The notes beneath the pieces were generated by a model, which searched no databases, was not told where the DNA came from, and was given only the letters and a program-made list of their open reading frames with translations. The translations under genes were made by a program, and so were the position numbers. From positions 95,385 through 159,384 of the forward strand of contig ARYC01017424.1 of NCBI GenBank assembly GCA_000711775.1: a DNA stretch of 64,000 nucleotides, given 5' to 3'. Source of the DNA: Oxytricha trifallax. Taxonomy: Eukaryota; Ciliophora; Spirotrichea; Sporadotrichida; Oxytrichidae. Below are positions 42,410 to 56,199 of this stretch, piece after piece (position 1 is the first letter of the stretch; each line of letters begins with the position of its first letter).

Positions 42410-45400
42410 ATGACAGATACCGCCAAATAAATGTTTGACTCAAATCTGTACTAAGAAGAGGAAGATGACTATGAAGACAATGAAAGAATACCTTAAGCAC
42501 ACCATGATCCAAACAATGAGTATGGCCTAGGTGATAATTACATGGAAGATGAGGATGTAGGTGAGAGAAGAATCGATTGTGATGAGGAAAAGAAGCTTTT
42601 CTAGGAACTCCTTTTCTGCATCTAGGGAGTTGGCTCTATTAAAAAGATTAATGGCTATGATGTGTATGTCAAGCATGATCATTGTGAAGAGAGTCTAAAA
42701 GACATACTATCAAGTGTCAGAAAGGATGGAGCCAAATATCCTGTGGTGAAGCTGTTCCTTGGATAGTGGGAATTCTTAAAGAAGGATCTCATCCCACTCT
42801 TAGTCTTTCACAATCAAGATAAAAGACTTTCTTTCATTGCTTGCATGATTATTTTCTTGATAACTCAGATGCCAGATGAAAATTGCACAGATAAAGCTAA
42901 GTACATGGAACACCTCAGATAATACAAAGAATGCTTCATTCAATAAAATGTAATCCAAGTGCTGATATAACATCTGGCTGATTGCTTGCAAATATAAGAA
43001 AGAAACCAAAAGCATGAGTAGATGATTGAGTTGATCATTTGCATTTTTAAGCAATTGCTCATCATCCCAGAAGATAACACATAGCAATCAAATAATACAA
43101 AAAACTTACAAAAAAGATTACTACTTGTGTATGGTGAGGAGAATGTGCTTGACTCTTTCATTTTTATGACTCAAGAATTCACTCATCCATTTTTCTAAAA
43201 GATGTCAGTTCATTTCTTAGAAATTTGGTACTAGATCTTTAAAAATTTTACTCCATCACAAATTTACAAATTTGAAGATGGAGAGAAGTAAGCTTTAGAA
43301 GAGGCAGAAGCAAGAGAAAGATCAAAACAAAAAAAACATAATTGGCTTAGAGGTATGAGACATGGTAAATTCGGATCATAGATACAGATTTACAGAGATG
43401 ATGGAAGCTCAGCTATATTTGGGAATATTTACTCTAAAAGTATCGATGTAAGTCAGGTCAATACCCATTAAAGGAGGAAAGCACAGCCTAGAATGATAAC
43501 TGATCAAAAGAGAATCATTGAAGCACCATAAACGAATCTTGTAAATGAAGTAGCTCTCGAAAGCATTAACATAAATACCATAGTAATATGTTTTTTAAAG
43601 AAGCAAATTCAATTATGGTATATTTTGAAAAATCGTTTTTTCCAAAAATAATTTATTTACATATCAAATAAACATTTTCAAAAATTACAAATTTTTTTAA
43701 TTCAAATTTGATTTAAAAAGAACTAATTATATCATAAAAAAATTAATATTAAGTTGTGGCATTTGATTCTGACATTGATTTTTTCTTTTGTGTGTAATCG
43801 TTTTAATTATTTGAATTTAATTAGAATTGTTATGAAAATTTTAAGTGATCTAATTTCGATTAACTATAATTGAATAAGTTTATTATCAATATTAATATTT
43901 GGGGATTGACAAAGCTCTTTTGAAGAAGCTTAGAACTGTACTGATTGATTTCTTGCAATCATCATACTGCCCTTTGATTGATCAAATATTCAATGAGCTG
44001 ACCAAAGGAGGAGAGTTAATTGATGAATTTGACAAATTCCATTACTTCAAACTATCATCTTTCATGATGCAAATTTGCAGATTACAAGCTTATGAAAACT
44101 AAAAGAGCGAAACCCTCAAAATGTAAAAGAACTTAGAGCTTTTGCAGGCAGAAGAAGACAAGAAAAACTTGTTTAATATCAATAAGAAGCAACAGAAGAG
44201 AGTAGCTATGCCTAAGGTACCTTTTCATATTGACATTACTTTGATTGGTGCATCGCTTTAATTGTCTCATTTTGAGTTTCTCTATGCAACCTTATTTGGA
44301 GAGTTTGCAAACAAAAAGGAGTCTGAAAGAAGAGTCAAAGATTTCCATTCTGCCCTGCAATTGATGACACAATTCCTCAACGTGATTAGAGATATGGCTT
44401 CTTCAGACGATGAGAAGAATAAAAAGAATGCTTAGATCTTACTTTCAAATGTCTTCCATCATGACATGGTAAGAATAGCACAAACAGGATTCTTGCTTTA
44501 TAAAGAAAAGCAGCATCACAAATAATTCCTACATGACACAATTGAGTTCACTCATTTAATGGTTAGCATGCTTGATGAGTATTCTAAGGGTAAGGTGCTC
44601 ACTGTTTAAACAAACAAAGTCAGAAAGGCCAAGAAGTCAAAAAAGAGAGCAAAGAAGCAAAAGATATTTGGAGATGTTGACTAAACAGATTTAGAGAGAA
44701 TGAAGCACATGAATTTAAAGTAATTGTAGGAATACATTCGATTTGAGAAAGTGACTCAAAATTCAAAAATAAATAAATTCTACCGTAGATCCCGCAATTT
44801 AAGCTGAACATTACTATTGGCATTATTCCCAAATCATCCAAAGAAGCGAGATATTTTGATTTTGAGCTAACTCCCAAAAATAGTATAATGGATTTTTCTC
44901 GCTTGGGCGATGAGATAAATTTATTATAGCAATAACAACCACCGTCTCATTTTCAATGCGCTATCCAGAGAGTATAATATTCTCAGGGTTTGGAGACATT
45001 TTCCAAGAACATAACTGAAGGTAATTAATAATTAATAAATTTTGATTTTAATTCATTTTCCCATATCGAATGTATTCCTACAAAATTTGATCACAAATTT
45101 GATAAAATTGTTTTATATTTATCATGAATGATGAAGACATGGATGAAGACTATAATCCTAATAAAGTAGATGATATCAATAAGGAAATAGATGTGATAGC
45201 TGATGAGGATGATGATGGCTATGATAGTGGAATTATGGACAATTTATCTGATGATGAGGATGATTATGAGTAGGGTAGTAAGTACGTTGAAAGAAACTTT
45301 AACTTCAAAGGTGAGATTTCCTTGCTAGTTGACTATCAGATAATCACAAGATACATGAATATTCTAAGAGACAAAGACTACATGAGAAATCCCCAACTGT

Positions 45401-46805
45401 TAGCATGCACAATCAACTGGTTCAAAAGAGTTATTAACTAACTCTAAGCTACATGGATATTTTTTTAGCTTGAATACTTAATGATATTCGATTAGGTTTT
45501 AAATGAAAATGCCTGCAACAACAACTTGATGAGAAGTTTCAACTTAAATGGGCCTGTGACTGCTAAAGATAAGCAGATTGAAACCCTGCTTGGTGAACTT
45601 AAAACTGTCATTATAAACATTATGAGATAATTCTTTGATACTTTCTAAAAGAACAGCTTGCTTGGAATTGAGTGCTTATACAGATTCCCATCAAAAGAGA
45701 TAAAAGATTAAGTCTTGTCAAACTACGATAACCTTGGCAGTGACATGACTGATTATCCAGGTAATCCAAGAAAGCAAAGTGATGACTATGAAGAAGAAGA
45801 GGAGTATAACAAGTAGCTACCTAAAAAGTAAATGATCAATCCATATGATGATAAAAAGGATGCAGCAGTGTCAAATAAAGACATTTGGACTGAAGAGTAG
45901 GATTCAATTTTGATTGACAACTTTGACTAATTTAAGCAGTTGGGAAAGAAAACTTGTTGTGACTTCCTATCTCATTTAATTGAAGGCAAATCACCTAAGG
46001 AATGTTACAAAAGAATCAAGGTGCTTGGATTGAACAAGAAAGATGCCAATTAGGCCAGAGAAAAATCAAAACTACTCAATCAAAAGCAGAATGTTTAATT
46101 GACAACAGCTAAAATGGATCACGCTGTCAAGAAGTTCATCCTTACCAAGATAGGTCACAACTCATAGATTGGTCAGTAGGATTTGTTGAAGTACTTTAAC
46201 TTCATCAATGAAATTCAACTAGGTTTCAGCTAATTCAAAGAATTTGAAGAATAAATTATTATGTTTGGTTCACCAGAGGAAATCAACGATCTCACAAGAG
46301 CACAGGTAGATTACTCTGTAGTGGCAGTTAACAAACATCAGTTTGACATGCTTAATGAAAGAGCATTTGTTGAGTTGCTTTCTTCTATAAACGTTACCCA
46401 GCCTTCATAAGTTAACATGTAAGATTAAAATACTTAAATGAACTAATTTATAGGATGTTCAAGATATCTACTAATGTTTCATTAGAGTTTTTCAACTAGA
46501 CTATTGACGTGTTGCTTGAAGCTCTGTCTAAATTGAGAAACAGTGAAGGTTTTTATGTTAAGGAATAAGTTGAATCATTCTAGATTGAGATTACTAAGCA
46601 TCAATAAGATAAAGATATGGAGGAAGGAGAAGACAGGCAAAAAGAACATAAGAAAAAGCACAAGCATAAGAAGGATAGTCACAAGAAAAGTAAAAAGCAC
46701 AAAAAGCATAGAAAAGAAAGAGAGGATTCTAATGATGAGGCAGAAGATGAACTTAAGCAAATGGATGATTAAATGCAATCAGGCAATGATGATGAGCCAC
46801 AGTGA
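42410..46805 (+). CDS. TIMELESS: TIMELESS / Tof1 replication-fork protein
   Basis: Large nuclear protein that, with Tipin/Csm3, protects stalled replication forks. ATG 42410 with an acidic leader, then the TIMELESS N-domain: LLFCIQGVGSIKKINGYDVY, VKHDHCEESLKDILSSVRKD, WLRGMRHGKFGSQIQIYRDD. A 300-bp AT-rich IES lies at about 43590-43895. GT-AG intron 44751-44788, and a further gap at about 45022-45125 before an acidic linker. The C-part holds EISLLVDYQIITRYMNILRD and a Myb-like TIMELESS-C segment (DIWTEEQDSILIDNFDQF). A His/Lys-rich tail (KHKKKHKHKKDSHKKS) precedes TGA 46803-46805. Confidence 0.92.
43591..43895. other. IES in TIMELESS
   Basis: AT-rich, non-coding; interrupts the frame between ALESININTI and GIDKALLKKLRTVLIDF. 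I could not fix the pointer. Confidence 0.65.
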
Positions 46806-46963
46806 ACAAATGTATTAAATTCTGAATAATACTGTTGAGAGTTAAATTATGTTATTAAATTTGGAATGCTATATTTTCAACAGGTTAAGTCGAATAAAAC
46901 TAAAATGAGTTAATTAATTATTTTAATTTATTTTGAGATTCCATATTTGCGAACTTTTATAAA

Positions 46964-49134
46964 ATGGGAAACAACTGCAGTAGTATAGCAGACAATAATC
47001 TTAACTAGGGTGAGTTTAATCCTATTGAAAAGCAAATCAATAAAGCAAGAAATGATGAAAGAGACAGGAGCTTGATAAGTATGAAGAACAAGAGTTCAGT
47101 GAAAATTAGAGTTAGTTCGTAAAACAAGAAAGATATCACATATATAAATGAAGATTTTAATGACGACTCAACAGCTGCTAATCATTCAATTCCAAAGAAG
47201 GAACAATTAAAATTAATTTAATTTAATAGGACCTTTCAATGTAGACATTTCGACAAACTCTTAACTTCTCCAGGTTTGGAAATGATAGCACTTTGTCAAG
47301 AGATTAAAGTTTTAAAATTCTAAGTAGCTAAACTACTCTTAAAAAGAATAAAAGCCAGCAAAACATAATCATAACTCCTTAAAAGAAAAGAAAGCTAGAT
47401 GACTCAAAACATGAAATCAATCAACTATCCTCAATAAAGAAAGTTTAATCTCCTGTCAAAGATAGGTTAATGTCAACAATCAACAGCTCCATGAAGCAGA
47501 AAGTATAGAAAAGATTTCTTAGTGATAAAATACTTAGAGAGATTAAGGAAATTAGTGGAAAACAAATTACCAAAACAAATCTTAATGGAGTAGACAAGTG
47601 TTTGGAACAAATGAAATCAAGAGAGACTAGAAGAATCAAATTTGAGAATGAATCAAATCTTAGGATTTCTTACCACGAACTTCAAATAATTCAAGAAGAT
47701 TCTAAGCCTACTAAAATTCAGCCTATCAATATGGAAATATTTGACTACCCAATTAAAATTCTTTCATTCTTAAGCTAGATTCCTGATGATGTATTCATTT
47801 ATGAGGGTGAATTAATGAAGTACCTGCCAGGATTTTCATTTTAATATTTCAAGAAATATGCTATGATCACCAAAAATGAGTTTAAATACTATAAAAACGA
47901 ACTTATGTCATTTAAAACATAAAGATATAAAAAACTATTGATCTTCATATTTTTTATATATTATAAATTAATCTTGATTATAATTTTAATTTGATTTAAT
48001 ATTGGATTGAAATTTATTTGATTACTAATAATAGTTTTGAGTATTAATTCAAGCACGTATTCCCTACATATTCAGTTAGTTTGGATGATATAGTTAAAGT
48101 GTAAAGAGTAAATTGTGAAATTCCAGTAATAAAATGTGAAGAACAAGTCTTCAATAGCTATTAATTTGAGATATTTGTAAATAATGTTGAATAAGAGATA
48201 GAATCCAGCATTTTGATGCCTCAAAATTACATTGAGGAGTCAAAAGTTAACATTACTCAAATGAATCATTAGCAAGAACAAGACTCCTTTGACATCAGTA
48301 GAATTATTGCAGTTATAGTTTCTCAATTAAATTATAATTATAAAGGTATTATATACACACATAAATCAAGGGGTTAAATATATTTTTTAATATAAAAGTT
48401 ATGTTAACTAATGTTAGTAAATACTAAAATTATTTTAGAAGTATTATTACTAAATATTATTAATCCAATATCTATTAATTTAAACTTAATCGCTAGTTTT
48501 ATAATTAGTAAATCCATTTTTATAAATAAGGGGCTAATCATATTTGTGAAAGAGGAAGTTAATTATAATTATGAGAATTTAATAAATCTATATAAAAAAT
48601 AAATGCTAGGCAAGCAATAATAGATTTAGAAGAACTAATAGACTAAATGAAATGTATGGTGGCAGAGGAGACAGGAGATTGCTAGAATCTCCTGAAAGAA
48701 AACGCAATAGATCCCTCTAAAGATTTAACTCAGAGACTAGATTTTAGTCACCTGGTCACTTAATGCCTAAAATGATTGAAAGAAGAATGCTTAGATTTAA
48801 CTCAGTCTCAAATGTAAGAAAATTAGGTAATTAAAACAGATAAGACAAAATATACAGATGTTTGGATCAATAATTAGTTAAACAGCAACTCAATCAAGTT
48901 CTAAACTTAAAAGATGCTGATGCATTTATATAACAGCTGTAAGATGACCTTGCAATACCAAAGCTCAAGGAAAAGTTTGAATCACGAAACCCTGCTGGAT
49001 GGATCAAGAATATCTCTGGATTTTAATTTTTAAAAAAAAGATATATATTTTAAGCTTGGTCAAATAGAGAAGCTGAATGGTTTAATGCTGAAAATAGATT
49101 ATTATTTGGATGTCCTTCAGAAATAGAATCATGA
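46964..49134 (+). CDS. N-myristoylated PH-domain-like protein
   Basis: Starts MGNNCSSIADNN, a strong N-myristoylation signal with a nearby Cys for palmitoylation, so membrane attachment is likely. A basic Ser/Lys-rich region follows, with a one-frame slip in the TTAAT repeats at about 47215-47230. Then a PH-like strand pattern: FIYEGELMKYLPGFSFQYFK, KYAMITKNEFKYYKNELMSF, split by an AT-rich IES (about 47920-48045), continuing HVFPTYSVSLDDIVKVQRV. A further gap at about 48345-48600 precedes the C-terminal part (NPAGWIKNISGFQFLKKRYI), TGA 49132. Confidence 0.72.
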
Positions 49135-49626
49135 TAAATTTATTGAAAAAATATATGTTTTGATATCTTTAATAACAAAACGAATTACACATAAAGCCTA
49201 TATTATTTTTCATTAAATTTCATTTATATTTCAGAAATTATTTCTCCTTGTTATGTTGTTACAGTTTATTAGATTAGGCTATACATTCTTGAGAATTTTA
49301 AATTTAAATTACATTTACTTATATTACATATTATATGAGTAACATCACTGCACAATCTCATTTTTTCATATAAATCATCAAATATATATCATTATCATAT
49401 TTTATTTCTATTTATTATTAATGTGACAGATGGGTTCTCATGCTTAATCTTTTAGTATGGATAAAGTAGTAAAATCATAAGTGAGTAAATTTTCAATATT
49501 TTAAATATGGATTATCAAAATTTTTTTCTTTACATATCAAAATACTAGGCAACATGAATAATTTAATCTTATAAATTTAATCATATTATACTGATCTTAT
49601 CATATTTAAAAGCATTATTATACCAA
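49135..49626. other. AT-rich intergenic spacer
   Basis: Between the convergent PH-protein and amidase genes; no supported feature. Confidence 0.6.
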
Positions 49627-50600
49627 TCATAGTTATATTACCTACTCCAATATCCCTTCTTCTACTGTTGACAAGTTCCTTAAATGTGTTAATTTTGGTT
49701 ATAACAAAAAGATTCCAGACAAACCCACAAACTTTTTAAATGTACCATACCCTTTACCAACTCTATTGCACCAAATAAAGTACCTATTTTGATTGTAAGA
49801 TTTGTCATGAATTAAATGAGTAAGTCTATTTAGCCAATAGCTCTTCTGTATTTCTGCTTTGATTTAATAAATGTTAACAATCATATATTTTGATATCGTC
49901 ATCATCGTATCCTCCAAAATCATACCATCCAGATATACCCAGAATCAACTGTGATTAATTATCTCTTTGAAACTTTGCGAACTCCATCCCTTCGTATTTT
50001 TATTCTTCAGTAAACCATATATCCATGCATATAGCAAGCCCACACCTTATAGTCCTATCTATTCTCCAGAAATATATGTCAGCATAATCAAATGAAGGAC
50101 CAGCAATTGCCCAAGTTTCAGTTGGGTATAACTAATGTTTTCTGTAGTTCTTAATAACTTCTCCTTTCTCAGACACAACACACATTGAGTTGTAGCAATT
50201 ATAATCATTAGGATCATATTCAACATAACCATAAGCTACAATACATTTATACTTTAATGATACTTGCTAGGCCCACTCAAAGATAGAACCTTATCCTTAT
50301 TTAATTAAATAAATCATAATTATTGTTGTGCCATTGACTTTGCTTCCTCAGTATTTCTGAAAGTACCAGCTGTCATTGCCTACTCAGGAAACATCATCAA
50401 ATCAATATCACTTTCTTCACTATACTATTATTTATAAATAATTTAATCATAAATAAATATGGTCTGAATGTTTATTGCATTAAGTAGTATAATATTGAAA
50501 TTTCTACAAAAAATGTACTTTTTGCATCATATTTGTTAATTTCTTCATTTGCTTTGCTGGTTGCCACTTATACATTTCGTATTGGAATACCAGTACTTTA
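49627..50600 (-). CDS. NTA1: Protein N-terminal amidase (nitrilase family), 5' end missing
   Basis: Carbon-nitrogen hydrolase that deamidates N-terminal Asn/Gln in the N-degron pathway. The catalytic triad is visible: Glu in FPEQAMTAGTF, Lys in NYRKHQLYPTE and Cys in RCGLAICMDIW. Other family blocks: GSIFEWAQQVSLKYKC, EQLILGISGWYDFGG and C-terminal CNRVGKGYGTFKKFVG. TGA 49627. Two short non-coding gaps fit at about 50310-50345 and 50460-50530. Homology fades at about 50585 in VQVATSKANEE without an ATG, so the first MDS is probably elsewhere. Confidence 0.83.
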
Positions 50601-53600
50601 AGATTTTACAATTCCTGATTTGATAACATTAATTAAACAAAGTTGTATACAACTTTATATATCCAATTTAATTAAGTTATTCACTAAATTACTAATTTTA
50701 CATGTTAGTTAGCAATAATTCTTTATAAATATCACGAAAAATAATTGCAATAAATTTATTACATTTCTTAGAATAAAAATATCTAAATTAATTTTAATCT
50801 TAAAAAATGAATATTAGAATTTAATATTAAGAAAGATAATTGAAAATTTGCTGTAAATAATTCTCCAATAAAATTTAATCTTATAGTTTTTTTTAAGTTT
50901 AAACAAGATATACTTAAATAAAAATATTAATGAAATAAAAATCTAAACAATTATAGCAATATCAATTTTAATAGAAATAATTTTTAGAAAGTAGATGAAA
51001 TAAATCAGAATAATCAAATATAAATTAAAAACTAAATAAAAAAAAATATAAAAGTCTATATTCTTGATATCAAGAATATTATATTGATCAATTGTAAAAA
51101 GTAAATTAGCATTAAACTTAATATAATAAATATTAAAAAAAGGGAGGTAATATAATTCATATTCGTTCTCAATCATATTATTATAAGTGACTCTTGAAGT
51201 CATTCTTTACCCATGAAAGTGAATTTCACATTAAATTATGAGTTCTTATTATGCCTATAACTTTTGAATTCTTTCGGTCAAAGTTTAATTAATTGAGACA
51301 ATCTTGATCCTTGCATCGTGAATAAAAGGAATAGTTGAAAAAGAGTTTCCTTATCCTTCTCCATCGTATTTTTATAGGTGACTCTTGAAGTCATTTATTT
51401 CTCATATGTTAAATGAAAGATAGGAGGAATTAATGTAAAACTTGCTTATTTAAATTCTTACAATTTTAGGGAATTTTATATGTTTGATTATTAATTAATT
51501 TATCTATTTAATAGTAGTAAATTTTACGAAATATTTTATATTAAAATATTTCTATATTTCTCAGCTTACAAAGTGTTTATAGCATTATCATTCTTTTTCT
51601 ATTATAAAATTTAATTTTTACCCTTGATTTTATAGAAATACAATAAAATGTAAATTATTAATGCAATTTTTCCGTGCATTTTAATTTAAGTAAATTTTAA
51701 TTTCTCTACAATATTTGAATTATTACGAAAATTAAGTGAATCAGGAAATAAAAGGAAATGAGTTTTTAAATAATTTTACATATGTCCCTATTTTTCTGAA
51801 ATTCCTAAGTTGAATTAAATTATAATATTATTTTTTTAAATCATTATGCAATTATAATTCATTTTTTGAATAAATTTCAAAAAATTTCTCTAATCAATTA
51901 TTTTTATTTTAATTTTTTTTTTGACTTAATAGTTAATTTGTTATAAAAGACTTAATATATTCTATGTAGTCGTTTGAATTTTTTGTTACTTTGTCAAACA
52001 CATAAAAATTATTCATTAATTTCTTTTTTTTCAAGTTTATCTAAACTCATTTTATTTAAACGATATTCTTCAATATTTGCAAAATTAAATTTGCAATCGT
52101 CAATTATTAGACTTTGATTTTAATAATTAAATCATCATAGCTATGCATTTCTACAAATTTAATGCACCCATACATATAATGTTTTTTCAAAATTTTAATT
52201 TTTTTTTATTTTTTTGTGATTAGCAGAGACTATATTAGTATGCCATCCCCTACAGTCATGTATTACTTAAATGGTAATGTTTTAGGTACTTTATAGAAAT
52301 AAAATCAAAATTATAAATATATAGCTTTAATTATTTACTTTTAATGCCAAATTATATTAACGTAAAAGAATACATTTTTTATAATTTTCTAAAAATGCTC
52401 ATTTTTAACAATTATCTTTAAAATTTATATATTTTATTAATTTAGTCATAATATTACATAATTACGTTTAATGTAATTCAAATTAGAATTATAGTATATC
52501 TATATTTTGAATTTACTTAAATATCTACAATTTCTTCAAACTGAATATATTTTAGTATTATATGCTCATATTAGAACTAAAATTTTTAATTTAAAAAAAT
52601 TTCTCTTATAATTTTAGTAAAAATTTTTAATTTTCCTAATAAAAAATCCTTTAGATGAGAAGTTAAAGAACTGCTATTAGAAATATTTTTTATCCAAAAA
52701 AAATTATTATTTTTAATTATATTTTACTGCATTGTAATAAACTTTTATCAAGATATTATTATTTTAAACTATTTAAATATGTAAATGAGATGGGAGGAGG
52801 AACTACTTAATATATTAAAACTTCAAAGTTTTTATTAAATAATTAAGTAATTCTTGTAAATATTTTAAAAATTCAATTTTCGTAACATTATTATTTATTA
52901 TATAATGCAATTAAAGAATTTTCAATGCAAAAGTATTAATATTATAAAATTTTAAGAGCAATTATATTTAGAAAATTTACGTATAAACTTTTTCTTTTTA
53001 AAATAATTAAAGCTTATTTTTGTAATATAAATTAAAAAAATTTAAGAATTTGAAAATTTATGGCAGTTATCCTGAGAATAATTTTTACCAAAAACCAAAA
53101 ACATATTTACTTATTTTTGGGTATTTATATATTATTAGAATTATAATTATATTTATCATGAAATTAATTTTTTCTTCTTAAAATATGGTAATGTTTCTTC
53201 TTATCAATCATTTTAAATTAAAAATTTTCTCCTATTTTAGTTTTGATCTAATCTTCTTATTTAAAATATGTTGAAAATTTTTTTTGCATTCTCTTTTGTA
53301 ATCTTGTATTTTGGTAGTTGTTGGACGCATTTACAAACCATAAATAATTCCTAATTTTTATGGTATTAGTTTAGTATTAATGATTAGGGCTTAGAAAATT
53401 GAGAAATTTTATAAATTAATTTGATCAATTTAAACTTATTTACGAAAGCCATTAAATTTTTATGAATCTATTTGATTCGAAAAAAAATCATAATAAATAC
53501 AATTTTTATGATCCTATTTTAAATATTTTTTAGAAAAATATTACACGATATTTTTTTCTATTTTGAAGGTTTTTCATTGATTAACTTGGTGTGAGGAATG

Positions 53601-53620
53601 ATAGTTTATTTTTCAAAGAA
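50601..53620. other. Gene-free, very AT-rich germline DNA
   Basis: No supported coding frame under the ciliate code. Contains only homopolymer-rich sequence and one small duplication: GTGACTCTTGAAGTCATT at 51187-51204 and again near 51379-51396, each opening a short minus-strand frame MTSRVTY. Likely germline-limited DNA. Confidence 0.65.
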
Positions 53621-53635
53621 TAATAACTTTATTAA

Positions 53636-53990
53636 GTAAAGTTATTAGAAATCAATATTATCGGGAAAAAATTCTAGAGGCGTTTTATCCTTACCTCCTC
53701 TCAGGAGGAATAATGTGTGGTCAACACCAAACTAGACCCTAGTCCAAACCCTTGTCCTTTCTTTCAGTAGCCATACCAGATTTCAAAATCAGGTCATGTG
53801 TTTGATGCCATTTAACATCTTACCAGCTCCTGAAGAGTACCCCGTGCTTTTTAACAGGATCAGACACTACATAACCCTGAGTTATTTCATGCTTTTCCAG
53901 GAACAATTATCAGCAAAATTTGGGTTTCGAACCCTGCCCTAACAGAATTGGTCAGTTGACAAACCGTCTAAACAGTATGTCGGAAACTAG
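53636..53990 (-). mobile_element. tRNA-derived SINE-like insertion (15-bp TSD)
   Basis: 355 bp, clearly richer in G/C than its surroundings, flanked by the perfect 15-bp repeat TAATAACTTTATTAA (53621-53635, 53991-54005). On the minus strand the first 70 bp are tRNA-like: a D-arm-like GACGGTTTGTC and a T-arm with B-box, GGGTTCGAAACCC (about 53920-53932). About 280 bp of non-tRNA body follow, with no open frame. This layout (pol III box head, unrelated body, long target duplication) is that of a SINE. No poly-A tail is evident. A partner LINE is not seen here. Confidence 0.78.
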
Positions 53991-54005
53991 TAATAACTTT
54001 ATTAA

Positions 54006-54672
54006 ATTTATAAAATAAAGTTTCTATCAATTTATTGTTCATTTGGACCATCAAGTTAATTAATGAAGGAATCTATATAATAGCAAAAAATCATATAAAA
54101 GTTATCGAAATAATATTTAAAATATGATAAAAAATTTCATTAAAATTATATTTATTTTCGTCTTTACAGAATCGAAGAAATGCTATTAAGCATATTAACT
54201 CTTATATTCGTGATCTTCTACTTAAATTTGATAAAGTCCATAATTTTTAATTTTATCAAATTTACAATAACTAGTATGGTAGTGATAAAGGTAATACCAA
54301 ATTTTTACTAAATTTAATTGACATATTTTGAAATAAAAATAAATAATTAAAAATGTAATATTTTTATTTAAAGATTTAAGGGTTTAATTAAGCCTCCTTA
54401 TTTATTGCAAATTTCACAATTAATTAGTTGTGACTTAGATTCAAATGCCTAACAATTTAAACATTGAATTTAATTGACTGCTTATTAAGATAATTAGTTT
54501 TGATTTTAGTTTGAATTCTCAATTTGATTCAAATTAAAATTAGGAGAAAGATAACATTATTGATGAAAATATATTTCACACAGACAACAACATATGATTT
54601 TGTTTGATTGATTTGTTTATTCAATATTACAAATTTAAACCTTGAATTTTTCTTTTTATTATTCTGAATAAA
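54006..54672. other. AT-rich spacer
   Basis: Between the SINE-like insertion and hairpin element 1; nothing supported. Confidence 0.6.
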
Positions 54673-55059
54673 ATTGTTGAAATATAATTGAAATGAAAAA
54701 ATTACTTATCATTTAAATGTTAAAATATTAAATTAGCAGTTGTTAACTTTCTGGAACTAGACAACTCATTCTATAATGCATTTCAAAACAGCTAACTTTA
54801 TTATTGGCGGTGTAGTTTATTGACTAGAGCGAGATAATTGAAATTTTATTTTGAGTAATTTGTTAATTTAGTTATATTAAATAATAAATTTCAATTATCT
54901 CGCTCTAGTCAATAAACTACACCGCCAATAATAAAGTTAGCTGTTTTGAAATGCATTATAGAATGAGTTGTCTAGTTCCAGAAAGTTAACAACTGCTAAT
55001 TTAATATTTTAACATTTAAATGATAAGTAATTTTTTCATTTCAATTATATTTCAACAAT
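54673..55059. mobile_element. Hairpin element 1 (174-bp perfect arms)
   Basis: Arms 54673-54846 and 54886-55059 are perfect reverse complements over 174 bp, around a 39-bp A/T loop. Possible 6-bp duplication AATAAA on both sides (weak in such AT-rich DNA). The arms contain CTTTATTATTGGCGGT, also found in hairpin element 2. No coding capacity. Perfect arms mean recent formation or continuing correction. Probably a non-autonomous fold-back element. Confidence 0.85.
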
Positions 55060-55750
55060 AATAAAATAAATTAATAAATTAAGCTAAAACATAATATAAT
55101 TTCAAATATAAATTATTTAAAAAATTAATAATTTATTTACAGAATATTAAAAAAGGGGTTTAAATGGAGCATTCAAACCCCAAAGATGCAACAAAATATA
55201 TATGATAAAAAATTGCAATACATTTTGATATCACTAATTCCTTAATATATTAATCAGTTAATAAATAAGAATGTCTAAACTCGCCAAAAATTTTAATCAA
55301 AAGTTATAAATTATATTTAATGGAAATCAAATAAAAAGCTTCTAGTGAAAATTATCTTTAACAAATGAAATTAATGAAATTTTGGGGTCTTACTTTTCTC
55401 TCAAATATAATCACTTAAAAAGGTGTTATAGGACTTGTTTTAATTTTTAAAAATTAATGATTTTATGCAATTATGCTTCTTAAACTTAAATCAGATTGTA
55501 TTTTCTTTATTCAATTATAAGATATTTGAACATTGATATAATAAAATGTAATTTTTCGTAAATTTATTAACTTTTATTATTTTAAGTAAAAAATCAGTTT
55601 TTATTGAAACCAAAATATAAATATATTAATAACTAATTTCATCATTGCTTATTAATGATATATGTAAAATAATAAATTTTTAAGATTTTATGGATGTTTA
55701 ACTCAACAAATATTAATGTTGGAAAAAATTTTAGATAAAAAATAATGTAG
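55060..55750. other. AT-rich spacer
   Basis: No supported gene; a TAGTATTAC motif sits at the boundary with the Rep element (55748-55756). Confidence 0.6.
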
Positions 55751-56088
55751 TATTACTAAATTACAATTGATTTGGGAAAAGTATATAAGTCAAATACAAA
55801 TCAATTTGAGGAGAGGCGTAACTGCCATGTATTAGCGCAGCTATTAATTTTAATTCTAATTGAAAAAGATCAAATTTATTAGTAGTAATTTAACTGTCAT
55901 GTTGAATTGAATAATGTACACATTAGGTTTAAAAAAATGTACCATTCTAGAACTGTACAAAATAATTAAATTATTATTAATAGTTTTATTATTAAATACA
56001 TTAAAATGTACAATGTACAGTTTGTACTTAAATATGAACCAAGACTGTACAAATGGTGATGATAATTATTTAAATTTTAAATTAATAA
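55751..56088 (+). repeat. Left inverted repeat of Rep element
   Basis: 338 bp, mirrored at 57595-57932; contains GGCGTAACTGCCATG and the TGTAC cluster. Confidence 0.92.
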
Positions 56089-56183
56089 AACTTAAATGGA
56101 AAAAATGGCTAAGCTTAAATCAAGCTTTGCATATTTAAATCCTTGAGTCAGTTTCTGATACTTAAAGCCACGGACAATATAGG

Positions 56184-56192
56184 TAATATTAC
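56184..56192 (+). promoter_or_regulatory. Possible Rep nicking motif TAATATTAC
   Basis: The nonanucleotide TAATATTAC, the nick site in origins of many Rep-encoding ssDNA replicons, lies 8 bp before the Rep start codon. In DNA this AT-rich several chance copies are expected in the window, so position is the only support. Confidence 0.35.
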
Positions 56193-56199
56193 TAATAAT

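Noticed and set aside
53919-53985. Functional tRNA gene
   Set aside because: T-arm and B-box are good, but no acceptor stem or convincing anticodon arm; the 15-bp target duplication and 280-bp body point to a SINE.
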